A stretch of 64,000 nucleotides of DNA from Mimachlamys varia (taxonomy: Eukaryota; Mollusca; Bivalvia; Pectinida; Pectinidae), in contig OX392534.1 of assembly GCA_947623455.1 (NCBI GenBank), positions 32,610,926 to 32,674,925 of the forward strand, written 5' to 3'. The position numbers and the translations under genes were made by a program. Positions within the stretch are counted from its first letter, which is position 1; every line of letters begins with the position of its first letter. The notes under the pieces were generated by a model, which ran no database searches, was not told the DNA's origin, and saw nothing but the letters and a program-made list of their open reading frames with translations. This document shows positions 24,456-36,470 of the stretch, in pieces.

Positions 24456-24835
24456 ACCATCCTTTTGGTCTATAAAAGGAATTCCATTTTTCTGGATGTA
24501 AATATTACGCAAACCCCATACACCACTGTGGTAGCTAGTCTCATGGCACTACCATATAATCCAACAGTGTTATTCTCTTTAGAATTCTATCTACACGATA
24601 TAGATATTATGCAAATCTTGCGCACACCTAGTCTTGTAACAATACCATAGCTGTACGTGTTATTCTCATTGGAATTCTATCTACGCAATAAAGATATTAT
24701 TCAAATTTTGTGCACACCTACAATAGTTGTCTTGTAATAATACCATTACTTAACGCGGTTATTCAATTCTAAAAGGAAAGTTTGTTTCCGGATATAGAAT
24801 ATTATGCAAATCTTGTACACCCATCCTTTGTGCTA
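24456..24835. repeat. Degenerate tandem repeat, about four copies of roughly 100 bp
   Basis: Copies share 'ggaattctatctac.c.ata', 'agatattatgcaaatcttg.gcacacct' and 'gtcttgtaacaataccat'. They are strongly diverged, so the array is old. Confidence 0.6.
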
Positions 24836-26148
24836 AAGCCATTAATTGCTGTAGATTCCTCAACAAAAACGCATCATCAGCTACTAGTAGATGATGATTT
24901 TTTGTTCGGAGATTTCCATTGTGCGTCAACTATAATATATATATCAGTTATACAATAGGCTGGTGCCAGCTGATTGACTTTTTGATTTCGAAACAAATTG
25001 CAGACCAACTGGTTTTGGTTTTGCAGTAAACCTTATTTCAAACATTCAAGTACAAATTACGTAGCAGCCAATTCATAGATTTCTAATATAGATATGTAAC
25101 TAAAAAGAAACTAACAAATCCCAAAAATACCTGGAAAAAAAATTATTTCAAGACCATTAAGATGTTTGACGCGTTATGTGAGGAAGAACGTTGCGAGCAG
25201 GCCGGTTGTCGTAAGGTCCAGTTCAAATGATAGTACTATCGGAGGCAGGCAAGATACCAGATAAGAATAATGGTTACTTCGATTAAGTCATTATTTGATA
25301 TCATATATAAACATGATATGTTTAAACACCCACGCTGACCTGAACATTGTCTACTTTGACCAAACGCTGCCCTGAAATGAATGGTAACTCGTAATTATAA
25401 AAGGTCTGATGCAAGGCAATGTGCCCCTAATACCAGGAGTCTAGCAAATTATAACCATACCCCGATGTACATTTTTTGAAGCATCCTGTCCATCTCAAAA
25501 CCTAGCTTGGACACTGCAGATATTGTATTGACTCCTGATTTTAAACTTCAGGGTTTTTTTTCTTGGGATTTTGGGGGCCAGTAACGTTAACAGACACCCC
25601 AATGCCTGCTAAAAATTCTAGCTATGCTTATTTCCTCTAACCCCTTTCTTATTATATATTATTCCCCTGACCTCCATTATTAAATGAAGACAACTTTATA
25701 TTCACATCGAAAATTCATTTTTTTTATTTAAGAAGCATTAGAAATTAAACATACCAAAATAATAAATATCTTATTTGAAAATCACAAACTTCCAAAGGGA
25801 TTGCAGCAGTTTAATCGTACGTAGGTTCCAGACGAGATTGTAAACCTGCGTAGGTTATTGGTCGAAAACGGCACCATTGCAGCACCCAATGCACCAACTT
25901 AACAAATCAATCTACATTTTATCTGCCGATAGATGCGTGTGCCTCACCACATCACGGAAGTGTAGCTTGCCTTCTGTGCAATCACATACAAGTCTAAACT
26001 GTCCAAACGTATAAGTATTTCAGCTCCACTGACATGAAGCATTATATACCACTGAAGTTAAACAGTTTGATGTACTTTGAGGGTCTATAAGCCATCTATT
26101 GCTTTAATTTATTTATTCTGTTTCAGGTAGGTTTGTTTCCTGTATTAT
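24836..26148. other. Non-coding, nothing recognised
   Basis: A 23-codon ATG frame at about 25162 ends quickly and has no splice context. Nothing else is visible. Confidence 0.55.
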
Positions 26149-26534
26149 CAGGGCTTGAAATTAACACTCGTGCACTCGCCAAATGCAAGTTGATTTCTGA
26201 AATTGCGTGTAGAAAATTATTGTACTTGCATTTTTTGGCTAGTGGGTAAAATGCGGGTTGAAAGTGTGTATATTATTCAAAACTGTACACATGTCAGAAA
26301 ATGTCGAAATTATAAAGCGAATCATGAAACAAAACCTCATACACAACTCAAATAGTGTATTAATGTCTTGTTGACAATTGTCTAAATTGTAAATTAGACG
26401 GATTCTGAATGCATCGTAGTGCTTTTATTCATAATCCACTCCAAAAATGCGAGTAAGTTTCTAATTTTGCGAGTTAAAATATAGCCCACTCACCACAAAA
26501 TACAAGTTGCTAAAAAAGTTAAATTCTTCCCCTG
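26149..26534. mobile_element. hAT-like MITE remnant (tentative)
   Basis: Left end CAGGGCTTGAAATTAACACT; right end, read inverted, CAGGGGAAGAATTTAACTTT. CAGGG termini are typical of hAT elements, which leave 8-bp duplications, but none is clear here. Inside, 'gcgagt' and 'caagtt' words recur. No transposase. Confidence 0.45.
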
Positions 26535-26950
26535 ACTATGTGAATCCTTTTCTCATCACAGGGACAGAAATGCAGCACATTTGTGAGAGCTAGAAACCTG
26601 TTCCCCATTGCAAGTAAATTAAACCTCCAGTCAGGTTGAGAGGTTCATCAAATTTTATTTATCGGAACATATTGTTGTAAGTTTTCGTTATTATTAATAT
26701 GTCTGCATGACTGAACTCTGCTCTTCAATCATTGCGCACCACAAATAAAATACAATCTAATGAAGAATTTGATGTTATCATATAATTAAATGCAAATATT
26801 TGATCAAACTCTTAATTGTGAGGGGCTCCAAGGAAATCTCATGCATGTTTTTTTTTTTTTAATTATAACATAGCAAATAATTACAGGCAAAAACATAACG
26901 AAAGTTTTATTGGATTCATTACCATGAACAAAAAAATTACAATGAAGTTA
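26535..26950. other. Non-coding, nothing recognised
   Basis: AT-rich with a T tract near 26850. Confidence 0.6.
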
Positions 26951-27325
26951 GATTTTTGACCCTTAGGGGTCAGTCACCATTTATGCAAATCTGATCCCCT
27001 TCCCCCAAAGTTGTTTCTGATCTTTGAGCAAAATTCATTAATAACTTTATGACTAGTAGCGATTTAAAGAAATTACCTCTATTAATTTCCCCTATTTGGC
27101 CCCACTCCTCTGGCCCCTTGAGGGTCAGAGTCACCATTTATGCAAGATCTGTCCTTTTTTACCCAAAGGATATTTTTGAGCAAATGTGGTCAAAATCCAA
27201 TAAAGACTTTTTGACTAGTAGCGATTTGAAGAAAATGCTGATGGACGACGGACAGACGGAAGGACGGACGGATGCCGCGCCATGGCTTAAGCTCACTGGA
27301 CCTTTGGTCAGGTGAGCTAAAAACT
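26951..27325 (+). mobile_element. Dispersed-repeat 3' end ('gacggacggatg...ggtcaggtgagct')
   Basis: Two imperfect modules about 157 bp apart share 'gggtcag...tcaccatttatgcaa' and 'actagtagcgattt(a/g)aagaaa'. They are followed by a run of 'gacggacagacgg' units and the end 'tttggtcaggtgagctaaaa'. The last phrase is a frequent molluscan repeat terminus in my recollection. It may be the distal part of the family seen at 20521, which is inference. Confidence 0.6.
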
Positions 27326-28222
27326 GAACTAAAGCAAGTACAAATAGACATACCAACAAATTGTCAGTAGGGGTTCGCCAAATCGTTGGAAGTCCGATCC
27401 TGACAAAAGTACAACAAACTCCCCAACGGATGTTTCAATATAGTATATACACCAGGATATCTCCCAAGGTGTGACCAGTGATATATTATCTCCCAAATAA
27501 AGTCTTCTTTTCTCATCCTTACTATACCATGCTTCCTATGGGGATCAACATTTTTCACCCAATCAGAATGGGTTTTGGGCTTTTCCTCCATAGATATACA
27601 TGTAATAGAGACAGAGAAACAAACATTCATATTTTTGGCCTGATGATATGTATATATATATATATTATCAATTTGACAAATAAATCAGATTAATTGAATG
27701 AAAGTAGCTATATATGAATTTACATCTGAGTACCTGCATACACACAGGTGAGACAGCAAATGGAAATCTGACCGTAATGTTCAACTGCATTTCAGAATTA
27801 CATGTTAGTCTTGTCATGCAAAATTCTATCAAAAAAAAAATTTTTTAAAAAGAATTTTTCATCAGTATTTTGATAGGATATAAATGTCATTAATGGATAT
27901 TTAAGCTTACATGAATGTTTCCATGGTCACAATTACATCATTCCAGCAGAAGAATCCAAAGGGTTTTAAATGATTTTTAACCAAATATTTCACATGAACA
28001 TTTACTGTGCACCAAACTGAATTTAGAATTTGCAGAAATTATTTTCAAAAAGAATTAATTTAGATAGCCTATGGATATGGCAGCAATGATGATACGTCAA
28101 AATAACGAGAGTTAACTCAATCATAAAGCATGATGATGTGTGTCATGTTAAATGTTCTGATATTGGTCATTATAATGTGCATTTGAAATTATGCCCCTGC
28201 AGTCGTCTTTACAGACAGCAAG
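27326..28222. other. Non-coding; a TA microsatellite and an unassigned ORF
   Basis: (TA)n at about 27650-27666. On the minus strand an ATG frame of about 75 codons (27364 to about 27591, within a longer frame to 27630) has a plausible residue mix but no family resemblance or splice signals that I can defend. It is left uncalled. Confidence 0.45.
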
Positions 28223-28918
28223 CTTCTTTACAATGACTTTATATTTAAGGCTTGATACTTCTTTACAATGACATTATAAGGCTTGGTACTTCTTTACAAT
28301 GACGTTATAATTATATTATGAGGCTTGGTACTTCTTTACAATGACATTATAAGGCTTGGTACTTCTTTACAGTGACTTTAAAAGGCTTGGTACTTCTTTA
28401 CAATGATGTTATAATTATATTATAAGGCTTGGTACTTCTTTACAATGACATTATAAGGCTTGGTACTTCTTTACAATGACATTATAATTATATTATAAGG
28501 CTTGGTACTTCTTTACAGTGACTTTATAAGGCTTGGTACTTCTTTACAATGACATTATAATTATATTATAAGGCTTGGTACTTCTTTACAATGACATTAT
28601 AAGGCTTGGTACTTCTTTACAATGACGTTATAAGGTTTGGTACTTCTTTACAATGACGTTATAATTATATTATGAGGCTTGGTACTTCTTTACAATGACA
28701 TTATAATTAAGGCTTGGTACTTCTTTACAGTGACTTTATAAGGCTTGGTACTTCTTTACAATGACGTTATAAGGTTTGGTACTTCTTTACAATGACGTTA
28801 TGATTATATTATAAGGCTTGGTACTTCTTTACAATGACATTATAAGGCTTGGTACTTCTTTACAGTGACTTTATAAGGCTTGGTACTTCTTTACAATGAC
28901 GTTATAAGGCTTGGTACT
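28223..28918. repeat. 31/42-bp minisatellite, about 20 copies
   Basis: The unit is AAGGCTTGGTACTTCTTTAC then 'aatgacattat'. Many units carry an 11-bp extension 'aattatattat', so 31- and 42-bp forms alternate irregularly. 'caatgac' and 'cagtgac' variants occur. Confidence 0.95.
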
Positions 28919-30463
28919 GTGGAATGTCAAAATTCAGACATCTTAAAAAATTTTGAAATATGCTTTTTATTAAATATCCAGTAAATAATACATACCAGAG
29001 TTATCCTACAAAAATACCAGAGAGCCTTCATATTGATTATTTAATCTTTAAAGAGGAGAAGAGTGCATGACGTACGTAAAGAGGTTGAACTGAAGTACAA
29101 AAGCAGTGGGCTTATTACCAGACATGGGCCTATCTGTGGATAAATCAGTAATAATTTCCTGTTTAGTAGTAGATGTATGTAGGAATATAATGTAACAGTT
29201 TCTCTGTCAACAAAGTCAGGATGAAGAGATACTTCAAGTTAAAGCAACCTGAAGTTTATCAAAAAAGGTACAAAACTATAGTTTTATTATAATTATTAAA
29301 AATGGCAGCATTCTCATTAAAAGCTGGTCACTGACAAATTTAGAACCTGTTCTGTATCAACTTTGATAGTTTGAACTGTTGCATTTTCAACCAATGAATT
29401 TGCTGACTGCTTTTATTTTCTAAGATCTAAATGTTTTTTTATCTGAAAGAATAATTTAAAAGAAGCAATTTAAAAGTGTTGTTTTTCCCTAGGGTCTACA
29501 ATGTACATACACACATTTTACTAATGCATGCGTATAATCTCCCCCTATGGAAATTTCAAAAAGTTGGCAAGTATGCAAAATTATATCAAGAACACTTTCA
29601 TTCAACTAGCTATATTCTTCTTTATGAAAACGTTGAATATTATTTTGTTTTAAAAACAAAAATTTTCAATTTGGCGATTAACTTTTAATGTTGATGCAGA
29701 TGTTTACAATACTGCATATAATGGTACTTAATTGCTAAATAATTATCCTCAGCTTCAAGATCTCATTTACTGAACAGCTGCATGGTCTAGATATAGTATT
29801 TAATGAATCATGGTAATAATGGGTCAGGATTAAGGTAGACAATTTAATATTGTATATAATGGTGATAATGGGTTAGGATATAAATTAGACAATTTGATAT
29901 GGTATATAATGAAATAATTATGTGACTAGGAATATGATGTGGTAATTTAATTACAGGAGAAACAAATTCTTCACTTCCTCAGGTATACATGCATCTAAAT
30001 TGCCATAAAAAGAATCTAATCGACCATTTACACACTGCGAATCCAGAAAAAATTCTGCATATGTTTCATCTGCACGTACATGCATACAACAATTTGAATT
30101 GTTCAATGTAAATGTTCATTTTTTTTTTATTAAACCCAGCTTACACTTGAACAGATTTTGCACATGGAGATGTTCATGAGTTCATATATGAACACTATAA
30201 CAACCTGAAAGAGACTCCATTTGAATTTGACGATCGTGTGATCAGCTCGTCTCCTAATTACATGCTGGCTATTATCACAATTCATCAGTGTTCTCCCCAG
30301 GAGACCATTCAAATGATGTGTAGCCTTAATTATCAGCTCCAGGTAGAAATCCACCCTGCTGAATCAGCTTAATTGACCATATCACCTTAACACTATCAAT
30401 CAAGTCACATCATCTTCTTCTAATAATTGACTACAGCAAGTTTACATCTACTCAGAATCAGGA
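28919..30463. other. AT-rich non-coding with one small duplication
   Basis: A roughly 60-bp imperfect duplication around 29815-29910 ('ggtaataatgggtcaggat' / 'ggtgataatgggttaggat', each followed by 'tagacaattt.atat'). The rest shows nothing. Confidence 0.55.
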
Positions 30464-30668
30464 GACTTGCTCAAGTCAATATTTCGACAAATAAAATAAT
30501 TAAGTTATCAAGTGACTGTTATAAAATTTAGACTTGCTCAAGTCAATATTTCGACAAATAAAATAATTAAGTTAACAAGTGACTGTTATAAATTTTAGTA
30601 GACTTGCTCAAGTCAATATTTCGACAAATAAAATAATTAAGTTATCAAGCGACTGCTATCAAATTTAC
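30464..30668. repeat. Three tandem copies of a 67-70 bp unit
   Basis: GACTTGCTCAAGTCAATATT starts copies at 30464, 30531 and 30601. Copies are nearly identical except for a few bases near the ends. The unit begins with a short palindrome GACTTGCTCAAGTC. Confidence 0.93.
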
Positions 30669-33600
30669 CATCAGGTCTGATATGTATACAGTGTTATAAG
30701 GGAAATTTATCTGTTTACTGATTAAGGTATCAAGTACATTAATAGCCTGGTAAAATTGTTTTCACCCATAATCTAACAATACAAACACATTTATCATATA
30801 CATACAAATGTTATATCATACATAAGTTAGATAAAATTACATGTTTAAGATAAACAGCAAAATAACTACTTCAAAGAAAAGATATACGATCCCCAGAGAA
30901 AGCACAACTTATTGCATCGGTGCACATGCAGTATGCGTCTGAAGAATTAGTTATAAAATGCACACATGCTTCGCCAGCCATCCAACCCCCTATAGCTATA
31001 GTCAATGTGATACATATCATTGATAGTAACATCAGAAACAGCAATTTGTAAATTCCTTTTTTTTTTAATCAAAAAATGAAATTTTAAAAGATGTAAATTC
31101 ACATAACAGTTACTGTAAAACTCAGAACAAGTGATTTAAAGGAAGTGATAATGATTTATGAATTTTTATAAGGTTTTCAAGGGAAAAAATATAGGATTTA
31201 TTAATAATACATACATCCATTACTGCTTACTATGTATATATAAGCTAATGATCTCTCCTTTACATACAAACCCTGGTGATGTAAATATATAGCTTTGTGT
31301 GACATAAAGATAAAGCATTATCATATTTTACCATACTAAGTATGAACATAAAATGACAAAAATACACACAAGACCCTGAGATACCTAATTAGTCAATAAA
31401 TATTGAACCCTCACACACAGACAGGGAGTTCACTTACATGTATGATTAATGGATGCAAAATGATGGATTACAGTTACCTTTTATTTCTCCAAAAGATTAA
31501 CAACAAAACATTTAAACAAAATAAATCTTTATTTTCAGTTTAGGTCAAACCAAAACTTTCTTTTTGTTTAAACAGACAGTGATGCCATGGAGGTTGCTGT
31601 AAGCCTAATATACTGTACGATTAATAAGTGGCATCCTTAGACATTCCTAATTTTACAGATAAAGTTCTAAATTGGTATTATCCATATGTATAGTTATACA
31701 TACACTGTATTATTATAATCTCAGTGTTTTTGCTACCAGATTTAAAAAAAGCCTGTGCCTTATTGAATTGGGAAAAATAAAGTAGGATTTTCAGATAAAT
31801 TGGGAAAATATTCTTGAATTTTGCTTCATTTGAGGAAAATAACACAAATTTTGACTGGGGGAAACAGCCGTATATCGGCTGTAAAAATGGGCAAACAAAT
31901 TCATTGAATCTTTTTATATTTACACAGATTTGTTCAACATTTGTTTTAGAAAATGAACATACTAGATGTAGTATATATCATACCTCTATCTGTCACAAAA
32001 AGTTTTATGAGGAATTATCTTGTAGATTCAATTTATTTACTGACAACACATTTGAACAATAGAGTGTTTGCTTGAGGCACTCCAATATAAACTTACCTGG
32101 TAGACTGGAAATAATTTGGTCAAGGGAGGCAACTCCATCACAATTCAAAAATACAATTTTTATAGTTGCATACAACCTTAATTGAAAAAAAATATTTCAG
32201 CTCATTAAATTTTACCATTTGTCAATGAGGTTTTAAAATTCAATTCATTATGTTTACCAATTGTCATTTAGCCTTTGAAATTCATTAAGAATTAATCAAC
32301 TCCGCTCCATAATGAGTTCTTTTTAATCAATAGCAGATATTGTGAGCTGAAGGATACTCTACCTGACAGCCAGAGAGACAACTGTAAAAAGACAATAGCT
32401 CTATACCAAGCATTATATAAACCATTATACATTTACCAGTTGTTCTGATGAACTTGCAACTCACATTATATCACTTTTATGTCATGTCAAGGTTAAATAT
32501 TTACTAGATAACTAGAAAGTAAAACGAGATATCCAATATACCAGCTATAGTACAGAATGTATCCCGAACAATCCATTTGTATGTGTTTGTGGTTTCGTGA
32601 CCAACTTTTAAACCTTGCTAACGGATGTGGTACTAAAATATTTACAGATTTACGCTGATGAGTAGTGTATGATACACAATACACAACACATTGTCAAAGT
32701 CTAAGGATATAATCCTATGAATAATACAGTACTCTTGGTTGCTACATGTTCAAATGTGCCTTTGCAGAACAATATTATATCTGGGACTCCAGATCTCAGC
32801 AATCATGTAAAATGTGTAGGTTGTGTTGCAGGGAACAGATATTACTTTATAAAACGTAGGCCTGTATCCCAAGTGTATTCATGTTCCTGTTTTTCACATG
32901 TATAAAATTCAGTATAAGGAAAGATCTTTTACTTTTATAGCATGCCCCTCAAATAATTTCAACATATTACACACACACACACATCCCTTCATCTCTCTTC
33001 TCTTGTTTGGTAAATTTCTTGACTATGTAATCTTCAAAATCTGCCCTGTCTCTTTCCCGCACCAGAAGGGAAAGGAAAATATCATCTGATGACATTTTTT
33101 TCTTTCTTTCAACTACTTTTAAAATATCACAAGGGTGGTTTAAAAATAATGACACCCACCTGAGCAGCAGGTCTGACCCCTCCCACCCCTCCCCTTTATT
33201 TTTGTTTTAGTGACTTTTTTCATCAATCGGATGAAACAATGTAGTTTTTTCAACAATATTTCAAATCTTGAACGGTAACTTACAACTTAAACCTTAAATT
33301 GTCCAACACTGTTTCTTCCTTATGAATTTTGTGTATTTTGACAAAGTGTATTTTCACAAATTATACCAGTTTTAGTATTTAAGTTAAATTATATTAAATT
33401 AGAATATTACAGCTTTACCAATACAATTTTGTAGCAGGGTATATGTACAGTATCATATTTCCATATCAATTACCAGGGTAAGTCTCGTTTTAAATGATAT
33501 GCCCGACCTACAATTAGTCTCAGCATCATGCAGCATTCTTTGATTGTCGGTAAACCCAATCACAGGTACCTTTGATCCAGTCCTATGTTTTAATTGTTCT

Positions 33601-33897
33601 CTCCTTGACCTAGTTTTTCATCTGACATCATTGAATAAAAACTGTGAACAGGTGGTAACAACAATAGGTTCGGCATTGTTCAATTTGTTCACCCCCTGGA
33701 GACACTTTTAAACACTTCCAATGTTCGAATAGTTTGTTATGAAAGTACAGGGTAAAAGAGCAAATAAGAGTATCTATACTTGAAATGCTGTACGGATGTA
33801 CCCATGGCTGACAACCTGTCTACAACGATTGAGTAACAACCAGGTAGCTATGATATAAGACCACTTATGCATGTATAACAATGTTTTAAAAAGGAAT
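30669..33897. other. AT-rich non-coding, nothing recognised
   Basis: A short (CA)n run at about 32970. Several short open frames (31814-32062, 32493-32684, 32717-33155) overlap on opposite strands or lack ATG and splice context; none is supported. Confidence 0.55.
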
Positions 33898-34850
33898 ACC
33901 TGTATATGCATGACCACCTGTTAATAATGAATACTTCCATATAAAGACCATCTGTTCATAATGAATACCTGTATATAAAGACCATCTGTTCATAATGAAT
34001 ACCTGCATATAAAGACCATCTGTCCATAATGAATACCTGTATATAAAGATCACCTGTTAATGATGAATACCTGTATATAAAGATCACCTGTTCATAATGA
34101 ATTAATTCCTGTATATATAAAGACAACCTGTTCATTACGAATACCAAAAGATATATAAAGATCACCTGTTCATTATTAATACCTATATTATATAAAGCCC
34201 ACGTATTCATAATGAATACCTGTATATAAAGACCACCTGTTCATTATGAATGCCTGTATATAAATATCACCTGTTAATTATGAATAATTGTATATAAAGA
34301 TCACCTTTTCATTATGAATATCTGTATATAAATATCACCTGTTCATTTTGAATGCCTGTATATAAATATCACATGTTCATAATGAATACCTGTATATAAA
34401 AATCACCTGTTGATAATGAATACCTGTATATAAAGACCACCTGTTCATAATGAATAACTGTATATAAAGACCACCTGTTCATAATGAATAACTGTATATA
34501 AAGACCACATGTTCATAATGAATAACTGTATATAAAGACCACCTGTTCATAATGAATAACTGTATATAAAGACCACATGTTCATAATGAATAACTGTATA
34601 TAAAGATCAACTGTTCATAATGAATACCTGTATATGTAGACCATCTGTCCATAATGATACCTGTATGAATATAACACTTGTCCATAATGAATACCTGTCA
34701 ATAAAAGCCACTTCTTCAAAATGAATATATTTGTAAATATAGACCACCTGTCTATAATAAATATATGTGCAAATGTCTACCCATCCATTATGAATACCTG
34801 TATATAAAGACCACCTGTTCAAAATGAATACCTGTATATATAAAGACTAT
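33898..34850. repeat. 34-bp minisatellite, about 28 copies, with TATATAAAG in most units
   Basis: The unit is CTGTTCATAATGAATACCTG then 'tatataaagaccac'. Variation is greater at both ends than in the middle (34400-34620). Short minus-strand frames across it come from the repeat and are not genes. Confidence 0.95.
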
Positions 34851-35374
34851 AGAATTGTGACCTTCATTGTATTTTCTTAATTTCATTGCTGATATCATTG
34901 AGAATTACTTGTTGATCTATAATCTTGTTAACAAATGTGATTACCTTGACTTCAGAAAATGACTTGCAAAACAAACAACTCACATTACAAATTTCCTCAT
35001 TATAAGATAATGTAAGATAAACATTTTGTGTAAATGAGTAAAATTGATGATGCCAACAAAGATGTCTAACAGTAGCAGGGATACCCTATACCACTGATGG
35101 TGGTCTGTATGTATACCGATAATTACCAACTACCATGAGAACTACTTTTTTTCGTATTTACATCATAACAACCTCCCCCAGGCGCGGATGCAGGATTTTC
35201 GAAAAAGAGTGGATCAAGCTGATGCTTTTTCAATGATACAACAGTAAAAACTTCCATTTTTAAGGCTATAAAATTTTTCCTCCTCCAAAAAAAAGCGGGG
35301 GTGGGGGGGGGGGGGGGGTGTCCTCACAAACACAGCCACCCACCCACCCCACCCCCTCTGGATCTCCATCCCAT
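34851..35374. other. Non-coding; G-rich tract beside a C-rich tract
   Basis: A run of about 16 G lies within 35296-35320 (GGGGGTGGGGGG...), followed at about 35335-35355 by 'ccacccacccaccccacccc'. 'ccaggcgcggatgcaggatt' at about 35178 resembles a common hAT-type terminus but no partner end was found. Confidence 0.55.
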
Positions 35375-35630
35375 ATTCAGGCTTATACGGGATAGCAGTA
35401 TGACACTAGCCTTTTACCAAGACATGTGCAGTCCAGGTTTGATTTCAATATTGCACAAGAAAAGGTATGGAATCACCTGCCCAACCCCTTAGGTTTTATC
35501 CAGGTACTCCAGTTCCTCCAACAAAAGAAACCTGTCTGCATACTATATATACATCAGACACGACAAGAGTGATTTGAAAGGTATAAGCTTCAAAGCTTGT
35601 TTTATATCAAACGTTAGAGAAATAAATATT
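35375..35630 (+). mobile_element. tRNA-derived SINE, diverged copy
   Basis: 'cagtccaggtttgatttcaat' is a decayed B box. 'ggtatggaatcacctgcccaac', 'ttatccaggtactccagtt' and 'acaagagtgatttgaa' match the body of the SINE at 23508 in the same order. The tRNA head is poorly preserved. Confidence 0.6.
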
Positions 35631-36179
35631 ATATTTTCATATTCAATTGTTTTAACACTGATTAGTAAATTAAATAAATTAATATATTATTATATGCTTG
35701 GACCTAAAACGACTTCCTGTAGTATATGTATTTATCATGTAATGTAAACACTGATATGTTTTCTGGGTCAGATCAGACCATGTGTACAATATACACACCA
35801 AAATGAAACTGTTCATACATCCGTTAGACCTATACAGATATACAATCAAACTGATTTTTACTTCTTTTACATTTAATCAGTAGGTTGTCATTCAAGCTTA
35901 CATACGGTGAAATCGATTCATGAACCAAACAGGTGTCTCGGCAATATATTCGGACAGTTCTAACCCTGGCGGCTCTGAAATTTAATCACCGGTAGATATA
36001 TATGTGTCATTATGTAAAACTGGTTCCACTTTAAACCTCGCAACTACTGGACAGACTACATTGTCAGAACTGTGTAAACATCGCCCCAAGATATCAATGC
36101 GGTGATATTGGCTAGTCCTAGTGAAAACGTTATAGAGACCCCAAGTAATTAGAATAATGTCTAAATATAAATATACTGT
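35631..36179. other. Non-coding, inside the inferred CaMKI intron
   Basis: No feature seen before the splice donor at 36180-36185. Confidence 0.55.
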
Positions 36180-36185
36180 ACTTAC

Positions 36186-36262
36186 GTTCCAAGCACCTCC
36201 TTGAATATGTAACGTTTCTTAACATCCTTCTCTTTTCCCAATTTTTTACCAAATAGAGGCAT
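36186..36262 (-). CDS. CaMKI: First coding exon of a CaMK type I-like protein kinase (partial)
   Basis: Read on the minus strand, an ATG at 36262 opens 25 codons plus two bases, then meets a strong 5' splice site (AAC|GTAAGT, donor at 36185-36180). The peptide begins MPLFGKK, is lysine-rich in the middle, and ends YIFKEVLGT. Known family members from fly and nematode start MPLF and carry a similar Y-x-F/L-x-x-x-LGTGAFSEV run entering the glycine-rich ATP loop; here the exon stops inside 'LGT' so the loop would continue in exon 2. CaMKI is a cytoplasmic and nuclear Ser/Thr kinase activated by Ca2+/calmodulin and CaMKK. No later kinase exon (HRDLKPEN, DFGLS and so on) was recognised to the left, so intron 1 probably spans the rest of that side. 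The upstream sequence lacks a good acceptor, so the 5' UTR is probably continuous to the promoter. The identity rests on about 25 residues. Confidence 0.83.
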
Positions 36263-36299
36263 ATTTGTATTGAAGATACTCGTTGCACTGTCAAACCAT

Positions 36300-36470
36300 A
36301 TATTTCTCAGATGTCAACAGCGGAACACACAACCATTTTCTACTCGCCCTACTGCCACCCAGTGACGTCACAACATGGAGGTGTATACTCATTTGCATAA
36401 GTAATCAGAGCCACGCGAGACTAGCTCTTGACGATCTGTTGATCTTGCTCCATGGTAACCAATCTGAAAT
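36300..36470 (-). promoter_or_regulatory. Putative proximal promoter of the CaMKI-like gene
   Basis: Upstream of the ATG on the minus strand lie a consensus cAMP-response element TGACGTCA (36363-36370), an octamer ATTTGCAT (36391-36398) and a CCAAT box in inverted orientation for this gene (36459-36463). Local GC content is higher than in the AT-rich surroundings. All sites fall within about 200 bp of the start codon, the usual place for proximal elements. The transcription start is not visible; I infer it between the CRE and the ATG. Confidence 0.5.

Larger units (their letters stand above)
1..36185 (-). other. Probable first intron of the CaMKI-like gene (continues beyond the window)
   Basis: The GTAAGT donor at 36180-36185 opens an intron on the minus strand. 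No matching kinase exon was recognised to the left, and no other coding exon could be supported. The interval holds repeats and transposon remnants listed separately. That it is one intron is inference: an overlooked short exon would shorten it. Confidence 0.5.

Noticed and set aside
27364..27630. Minus-strand frame with a plausible residue mix as a gene fragment
   Set aside because: No family recognised and no splice context; it sits beside dispersed repeats. A protein search would settle it.
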